From positions 1 to 47,555 of the forward strand of contig JAPOSH010000044.1 in NCBI GenBank assembly GCA_026709815.1: a stretch of DNA of 47,555 nt. Direction: 5' to 3'. Shown in pieces: positions 42,728-47,555 of this stretch. Each line of letters opens with the position of its first letter. The stretch's first letter is position 1. The translations under genes and the position numbers were made by a program. The notes beneath the pieces were generated by a model. The model did not search any database, had not been told where the DNA came from, and saw only the letters and a program-made list of their open reading frames with translations. This DNA comes from a bacterium (GTDB taxonomy: Bacteria > Actinomycetota > Acidimicrobiia > Acidimicrobiales > Bin134).

Positions 42728-43864
42728 TCATTTCCCCACGGTATCGCCGCGCCGAGCAGCCATACGTTGTTCTAGCAAGTCAATCCGGGATTCGGGGGCC
42801 ACGGCGGCCACCCGGATGTGGCCGGACCCAGACGGGCCGTAGAACTCGCCGGGGCTGACGAGCGCTCCGATCTCGCCGGCCGCCCGGCGAGCCAGTGCCC
42901 AGCCGTCGCCGTCGGGCGCCGCCACCCACAGATACAGCCCGCCGCCGGGAAGGGCAGCCTCGGGGTCATAAACCGAGAAGATCTCCCGCAAGCGGTTCAG
43001 CCGAGACCGATAGACGGCCCGCTGAGCATCGACGTGGGCGTCGTCTCCCAACGCGGCCGCCGCCGCGGCTTGCACGGGACCGGGAACCATCATCCCGGCG
43101 TGCTTGCGGACCTCTGACAAGTAGCCGACCAGATCGGGGTCGCCGGCGTAGAACCCGGCCCTGATCCCGGCCAGATTGGACCGCTTGGACAGGGAGTAGA
43201 CCGCCACCACCCCCGAGGCGCCATGGTGCAAGATGCTGGCAGCGGCGGCGCCCCAAGTGAACTCGATGTAGCACTCGTCGCTGAGCACCGGCACGCGGTG
43301 CTCCCTGCCCCATTGGGCGATGGCCGCCAAGTCTTCGAGACCACCGGCGGGGTTGCCCGGCGTGTTGACCCACAGGCACAGGGAGCGGGCGGCATCGTCG
43401 GGATCAATGGCAGCCAGGTCGAGGCGCCACCGGCGATCCACCGGCACGGCCACCGCCCGGCAGCCGGCCAGAGCCGCTCCCATGGCGTAGGTGGGGTAGG
43501 AGACCGCCGGGTACAGCACGGTGTCGCGGCTTAGATCGCGCAGGTGCAGAAAACGGGGCAGCGAAGCCACGAACTCCTTGGTGCCCACGCAGGCGGCCAC
43601 CGCGGCATCGTCGGCCTCGATCCCGAACCGCCGGCTCAGCCAGCCCATTGCCGCATCCCGATAGCGGCGCGACCCGATCGACGCCGGATAGCCCCGCTCC
43701 GCATTCGAAGCCGACAGAGCAGCCACTGCCTCCACAGGGGGCGGGTCGGACGGCGCCCCGATGGACAGGTCCACGCAGCCGCCTTCGAAGCCGTCAGCCA
43801 CCGCCCGCAGTTCATCGAGCCGGTCGTAGGGGTATGGCGGAGGAATGAACCCGCCTGCTACCAC
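42728..43864 (-). CDS. dapC: Succinyldiaminopimelate transaminase (DapC-type class I aminotransferase)
   Basis: 378 residues. Fold-type I PLP enzyme: 'VDLSIGAPSDPPP', 'LCLWVNTPGNPAGGLEDLAAIAQW', 'VLSDECYIEFTWG', and the Schiff-base Lys in 'VYSLSKRSNLAGIRAGFYAGDP'. It converts N-succinyl-2-amino-6-ketopimelate to N-succinyl-LL-DAP. The name rests on the family pattern plus its place between hflX-dapF and dapD-dapE. The GTG start lies 4 bases after the hflX stop. Confidence 0.88.
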   Translation of the reverse strand: MVAGGFIPPPYPYDRLDELRAVADGFEGGCVDLSIGAPSDPPPVEAVAALSASNAERGYPASIGSRRYRDAAMGWLSRRFGIEADDAAVAACVGTKEFVASLPRFLHLRDLSRDTVLYPAVSYPTYAMGAALAGCRAVAVPVDRRWRLDLAAIDPDDAARSLCLWVNTPGNPAGGLEDLAAIAQWGREHRVPVLSDECYIEFTWGAAAASILHHGASGVVAVYSLSKRSNLAGIRAGFYAGDPDLVGYLSEVRKHAGMMVPGPVQAAAAAALGDDAHVDAQRAVYRSRLNRLREIFSVYDPEAALPGGGLYLWVAAPDGDGWALARRAAGEIGALVSPGEFYGPSGSGHIRVAAVAPESRIDLLEQRMAARRGDTVGK

Positions 43865-43868
43865 GGCG

Positions 43869-45179
43869 TCACCCCACTACCCACTCGGACAACCGAGAAG
43901 CCGACGCCGCGTCGAGGCGAGCCTGCACCCGATATCCCTGCTCATCGGGGTCGGTGGCCAGCACATGGCCGGCGCGTTGCACCGCGGCCAGCACCTCACC
44001 CCGGGCATAGGGCACGCGCAACTCGACGATGATCCCATCGGAGCGCAGTTCGTCGGCCACGGCGGCCAGGAGCTTGTCGGTTCCCTCGCCGGTGGCCGCC
44101 GAGACCATGACGGCGCCTTTGTTGACTCCTGGGAGGATGCCGCGACCGGCCAGCCGATCGCACTTGTTGTACACCAGCAACTCCGGCACTGCTGCGGCCC
44201 CGATCTCCCGCAGCACTCGGCGCACGGCGGCGATGTGAGCGTCGGGGTCAGGGCCGGAGGCGTCCACGATGTGCAACAGCAGGTCGGCCTCGGCCACCAC
44301 GTCGAGGGTGGAGCGGAAGGCCTCCACCAGCTGGTGGGGAAGCTTCTGGATGAAACCGACGGTATCGGTGAGCAGCACCCGCTCCCCGCCGGGCAGATCG
44401 AGGCGCCGGGTGGCGGCGTCGAGGGTGGCGAACAGTCGGTCCTGCACCAGCACGCCCGAATCGGTGAGCCGGTTGAGCAGCGTGGACTTGCCTGCGTTGG
44501 TGTAGCCGACGATCGCCACTGCGCTCTGGGCCGAGCGGCGGCGGCTCCGGCTCTGCACGCCGCGGTTCTTGGCGATGTCTTGGAGTTGGGCCTCCAGTTT
44601 GTGGATGCGCCGCTGGATGCGCCGCCGATCCACCTCCAGCTGGGTCTCTCCCGGTCCCCGGGTGCCGATCCCGCCCGCCTGCTGGCTGAATCCCCGACCC
44701 CGCCGCAGTCGGGGCAGCCGATAGCGGAGCTGGGCTAGCTCCACTTGGGCCTGGCCTTCTTGGCTGCTGGCATTCTGGGCGAAGATGTCGAGGATCACCG
44801 CGGTTCGGTCGATGGCCGTGCGGCCGAGAATCTTCTCCAGGTTGAACTGCTGGGCCGGGCTCAGCTCGTCGTCGAACACCACCGTGTCGGCGTCGACCCG
44901 CTCGCACAGGGCCAGAATCTCGTCGGCCTTGCCCTTGCCGATGTAGGTGGAAGGATCAGGAGCGCGGCGACGCTGGACCAGCCGCCCCACCTCGTCAGCC
45001 CCTGCGGTGTCGACGAGCTGGGCCAACTCGTCGAGGTCGGCCCCGGTGCGGGTCGGTTCGCGGCCGCTGAGGGCCACCCCCACCAGCACGATCCTCTCCC
45101 GAAACGCCCGTTCGATGAAGGCGCCCGACTCACCGCCGTGAGTCCCGAATCCCCCTCGGTGCGTCTCGCTCTCAGTCAC
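43869..45179 (-). CDS. hflX: Ribosome-associated GTPase HflX
   Basis: 436 residues from the GTG at 45179, which overlaps the dapF stop by eight bases; the longer track start is inside dapF. The HflX N-terminal domain has 'PSTYIGKGKADEIL' and 'RTAVILDIFAQNASSQEGQAQVELAQLRYRLPRL', then 'GIGTRGPGETQLEVDRRRI'. The G domain has 'GYTNAGKSTLLN', 'DTVGFIQKLPHQLVEAFRST' and 'NKCD'. HflX binds the 50S subunit and can split stalled ribosomes. Confidence 0.95.
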   Translation of the reverse strand: MTESETHRGGFGTHGGESGAFIERAFRERIVLVGVALSGREPTRTGADLDELAQLVDTAGADEVGRLVQRRRAPDPSTYIGKGKADEILALCERVDADTVVFDDELSPAQQFNLEKILGRTAIDRTAVILDIFAQNASSQEGQAQVELAQLRYRLPRLRRGRGFSQQAGGIGTRGPGETQLEVDRRRIQRRIHKLEAQLQDIAKNRGVQSRSRRRSAQSAVAIVGYTNAGKSTLLNRLTDSGVLVQDRLFATLDAATRRLDLPGGERVLLTDTVGFIQKLPHQLVEAFRSTLDVVAEADLLLHIVDASGPDPDAHIAAVRRVLREIGAAAVPELLVYNKCDRLAGRGILPGVNKGAVMVSAATGEGTDKLLAAVADELRSDGIIVELRVPYARGEVLAAVQRAGHVLATDPDEQGYRVQARLDAASASRLSEWVVG

Positions 45180-45972
45180 AGTCCACCGTCGCAATGAACT
45201 CCGCTGGGCCGAGGAGGAACACCGGATCGCCCAACTCCACCACCACGTCTCCCCCTGGCATGCAGACTCGCACAACCGGGCCCGCCAACCCCCAGCGGTG
45301 GGCGGCTTGAGCGGCGGCGCAGGCCCCGGTCCCGCACGCCTCTGTCACCCCCACCCCCCGCTCCCACACCCGCAGGTTGATGCCGTCGGGCATGCCGCTG
45401 ATGAACTCCACGTTGATTCCCCCCGCCAGCCGGGAGAGCTCGGATCCGCTCCGGGCTGCATCGACCTGATGAACGTCTTGCACCCCGATGACCAGATGAG
45501 GATTGCCCACGGTCGCCGTTGCGAACTGATCGGCGAACCCGTGATGGCGGAGATAGCGGAGAACATCCCCGTCCCCAAGTTCCGGACCGGTGCTGACGGG
45601 GCCCATATCCACCCGAGCCTGCACTACCGCGGGGTCATCGGTTGCGGTCACGCTCACCGTGCGCACACCGGCGTCGGTGCCGATTCGGAGTGCTCCGTCA
45701 AGGCTTGCCCCTGCCTGGACCAGTGCCTGGGCCAGACAGCGAATTCCGTTGCCGCTCATCTCCGCCCGGCTCCCGTCGGCGTTGAACAGCACCATGGCGG
45801 CATCGGTGCTTGCGTCGGAATTGCCCGGCAAGGCGAGAATCAGGCCGTCGGCGCCTACTCCCCGATTGCGATGGCACAGCCCCCGGGCCAGCGATGGAGC
45901 ATCGTCGGGTAACACATCAACCGACCCGACCAAAAAGTCGTTCCCCAAGCCGTGGTGCTTGGTCAACCGCAT
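45172..45972 (-). CDS. dapF: Diaminopimelate epimerase
   Basis: 266 residues from the ATG at 45972 (MRLTKHHGLGNDFLVG), the normal DapF N-terminus. The two catalytic Cys are in 'AEMSGNGIRCLAQAL' and 'VTEACGTGACAAAQAA'. It interconverts LL- and meso-DAP for lysine and the cell wall. A 38-bp near-duplicate of the start lies just upstream and provides the GGGGAG ribosome site. The track start at 46026 is in frame but adds unrelated residues. Confidence 0.95.
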   Translation of the reverse strand: MRLTKHHGLGNDFLVGSVDVLPDDAPSLARGLCHRNRGVGADGLILALPGNSDASTDAAMVLFNADGSRAEMSGNGIRCLAQALVQAGASLDGALRIGTDAGVRTVSVTATDDPAVVQARVDMGPVSTGPELGDGDVLRYLRHHGFADQFATATVGNPHLVIGVQDVHQVDAARSGSELSRLAGGINVEFISGMPDGINLRVWERGVGVTEACGTGACAAAQAAHRWGLAGPVVRVCMPGGDVVVELGDPVFLLGPAEFIATVDCD

Positions 45973-46010
45973 CGCCCGCTCCCCAAGCCGCGGGTCTTGG
46001 TCAACCGCAT
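45935..46010. repeat. Imperfect 38-bp tandem duplication over the dapF start
   Basis: ATGCGGTTGACCAAG and CGGCTTGGGGA occur twice with a period of 38 bases (first bases 46010 and 45972 on the minus strand). The upstream copy opens a 15-codon frame, MRLTKTRGLGSGRCG, whose stop overlaps the dapF start by ten bases. Confidence 0.85.
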
Positions 46011-46059
46011 GGTTCCAGTCTGGCAAGTCCTGCTCCTGTGGCCGCGCCCCATTTCAACT

Positions 46060-47049
46060 TCAGTCTCCAACACCGAATTGCGGGAAGCGGGACAGCACCT
46101 CGTCGGCCAGAGCCTCGGCGCCGGCGGCAGCGTCGAGCCAGACGATTCGGGGGTCGCGGCGGAACCAACGCTCTTGGCGGCGGGCGAACCGCCGGGTGCG
46201 GGAGACGGCCAGCGCCACCGCCTCGGCCCGCGAGATCCCGCCGCGGACACAATCCAGCAACTCCTTGTAGCCCAGCGCCTGCGACGCCGTGCGCGACAGC
46301 GGGGGTTGGCGAGCAGCCAGCGCTTCCACCTCGGCCAGAAATCCGTCGGCCATCTGCCGGTGGTAGCGCTGCTCGATGAGGCGGTCAACCTCGGCTCGGG
46401 CCCGCCACAGGCCGACTTGCACGATGCCGCGAGGAGGATACTCGCCCAGACCCGGACCGTAGGAGGAGAACGGGCGGCCGCTTCCCACGGTGACCTCCAG
46501 TGCCCGCAGGGTCCGGCGACGGTTGGCAGGCTCTATGCGGGATGCGGCTACTGGATCAAGCTCGGCCAAGCGGAGGTGCAGCGCTGCAGTGTCGGGCTCT
46601 TGCTCCAGCACCGCCGCCGTATCGGGGAAGCGGCCGGGGATGTCGAGGTCGTCTATCACCGCCCGGTAGTAGAGCCCGGTGCCGCCCACCAGCACCGCAT
46701 GCCGGCGCCGCGCCCCGATGTCGGCCCGGGCCCGGCGGGCGGCGGCTTGGAACATGGTCAGGGAGTAGTCCTCGGAGGGGTCGGCCACGTCGATGAGGTG
46801 GTGGGGCAGCTCATCTCGCACCGAAGCAGGCGGCTTGTCGGTGCCGATGTCCATTTCCCGGTAGACCTGCATGGAGTCCACCGAGATGATCTCGGCATTT
46901 CCCAACCGCCGGGCGATGGCCGCCGCCGCAGCCGACTTTCCGCTGGCGGTGACCCCCACGATGGCCAGGGCGCTCGGAACGCCTCGGTGGGAAGCGACGG
47001 TAAGCGGCAAGCCGCTCAGAGCGCCGCTACCGGAATCCTGGTGCGCCAC
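46060..47049 (-). CDS. miaA: tRNA dimethylallyltransferase
   Basis: 329 residues. MiaA puts a dimethylallyl group on A37 of tRNAs that read U-starting codons. P-loop 'GVTASGKSAAAAAIA', 'IISVDSMQVYREMDIGTDKP' (catalytic Asp and substrate Arg region), 'VGGTGLYYRAV', and 'ALGYKELLDCVRGGISRAEAVALAVSRTRRFARRQERWFRRD' are family motifs. The GTG lies inside the end of miaB (34-base overlap); a shorter start nearer 'PSALAIVG' is possible. miaB, acting next on the same base, is directly upstream. Confidence 0.94.
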   Translation of the reverse strand: MAHQDSGSGALSGLPLTVASHRGVPSALAIVGVTASGKSAAAAAIARRLGNAEIISVDSMQVYREMDIGTDKPPASVRDELPHHLIDVADPSEDYSLTMFQAAARRARADIGARRRHAVLVGGTGLYYRAVIDDLDIPGRFPDTAAVLEQEPDTAALHLRLAELDPVAASRIEPANRRRTLRALEVTVGSGRPFSSYGPGLGEYPPRGIVQVGLWRARAEVDRLIEQRYHRQMADGFLAEVEALAARQPPLSRTASQALGYKELLDCVRGGISRAEAVALAVSRTRRFARRQERWFRRDPRIVWLDAAAGAEALADEVLSRFPQFGVGD

Positions 47050-47555
47050 CGGGGCCGCGCGGTGATCTCAGCCGACTCGCCCCGCAGGTGATTGGCACCG
47101 GCCGCCGCCACCTCTACTGTGGCGAAGGTTCCCGGCTTCAGCGCCTGCGCCGAGGGGAAGTGAACCAGGCGGTTCTGCCTGGTCCGCCCGGTGAGCAGGC
47201 CTGGATCCTTCTTGGACGGACCCTCCACCACCACTTCCTCGCAGCCTCCCACCCGGGCCTGATTGGCCCGCCGGCTGGAGCGCTCCACCACCGTCCGAAG
47301 CCGCTCGAAGCGATCCCGCACCTCGTCGGGATCGCAGAACTCCTCGACCATCTCCGCGGCCTCCGTGCCCGGTCGGGGCGAGTAGACGAAGGTGAACGCC
47401 GAGTCGAACTCCGCCGCCGCCGCGACCTGGAGGGTCTGCTCGAAATCATCCTCGGTCTCGCCGGGAAAACCCACGATGATGTCAGTGGACACCGCCAGGT
47501 CGTCCACTGCGGCCCGGGCGGCCTGAAGCCGCTCCAAATACCGCTCAGCGGTGTA
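47016..47555 (-). CDS. miaB: tRNA-2-methylthio-N6-dimethylallyladenosine synthase MiaB, C-terminal part (cut by window edge)
   Basis: 179 residues to the window edge. MiaB is the radical-SAM methylthiotransferase that modifies i6A37. The radical-SAM tail is 'VSTDIIVGFPGETEDDFEQTLQVAAAAEFDSAFTFVYSPRPGTEAAEM', and the C-terminal TRAM RNA-binding domain follows ('VVVEGPSKKDPGLLTGRTRQNRLVHFPS'). The cluster-binding Cys lie beyond the window. It is the first visible gene of the miaB-miaA-dapF-hflX-dap operon. Confidence 0.94.
   Translation of the reverse strand, partial: YTAERYLERLQAARAAVDDLAVSTDIIVGFPGETEDDFEQTLQVAAAAEFDSAFTFVYSPRPGTEAAEMVEEFCDPDEVRDRFERLRTVVERSSRRANQARVGGCEEVVVEGPSKKDPGLLTGRTRQNRLVHFPSAQALKPGTFATVEVAAAGANHLRGESAEITARPRWRTRIPVAAL

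Overview
The window is a high-GC chromosomal segment of a Gram-positive-type actinobacterium. The class is most likely Acidimicrobiia: there is an F420-type LLM oxidoreductase, a B12-dependent ribonucleotide reductase, a type A RNase P RNA beside a zinc-ribbon coiled-coil gene, and many promoters of the actinobacterial leaderless kind. The class is inferred from gene content, not from a marker tree. Coding density is very high and most of the six-frame ORFs are antisense shadows.

Layout. 1-4.7 kb: the 5' part of a queG-like gene, a NYN-domain coiled-coil protein and trpD on the minus strand, then an FGGY kinase and rnpB on the plus strand. 4.7-11.5 kb: a minus-strand run of a class A penicillin-binding protein, a zinc-ribbon coiled-coil protein and a membrane protein, then a flavin/F420-type oxidoreductase, two small membrane proteins and a DUF1214 protein, facing a plus-strand YgjP-like metallopeptidase. 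11.5-22.7 kb: mostly accessory catabolic and transport genes (alcohol dehydrogenase, class III aminotransferase, LLM oxidoreductase, TIM-barrel isomerase, acyl-CoA dehydrogenase, an iron-type ABC ATPase and permease, epoxide hydrolase), interrupted by an AT-rich DUF222/HNH island. 22.65-23.2 kb: an AhpD/carboxymuconolactone-decarboxylase-like gene interrupted by one in-frame TGA. The TGA sits at the second position of the CxxC redox motif and is followed at the right distance by a hairpin of bacterial SECIS type, so I read it as a selenoprotein. 23.4-26.8 kb: three tRNA genes (Val-GAC, Cys-GCA, Gly-GCC) with a DMT transporter, a lower-GC stretch holding an EEP-family nuclease and a 5'-truncated antitoxin-like gene, and an unrecognised Cys-rich protein. 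26.8-33.5 kb: overlapping minus-strand genes including DUF4202, fpg (apparently with a CTG start), a MetB/MetZ-like enzyme, metX, a DEAD-box helicase and lgt. 33.6-36.5 kb: an NTF2-like protein, an SDR and a GH13 glucosidase. 36.6-40.7 kb: nrdJ with a 350-base structured leader, a RibD-like reductase and a possible LysM remnant. 40.7-47.6 kb: one tightly packed minus-strand operon, miaB-miaA-dapF-hflX-dapC-dapD-dapE, holding four late enzymes of the succinylase diaminopimelate route together with tRNA A37 modification and a ribosome-associated GTPase.

Themes across the window. At least six genes have a TAnnnT box 6-8 bases before the start codon and no Shine-Dalgarno, which points to leaderless mRNAs. 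Three genes (the NYN gene, trpD, dapF) have short tandem duplications exactly at their start. Two genes seem to need a CTG start. The selenoprotein is the most striking single observation; whether the genome encodes SelA, SelB, SelC and SelD cannot be seen here.
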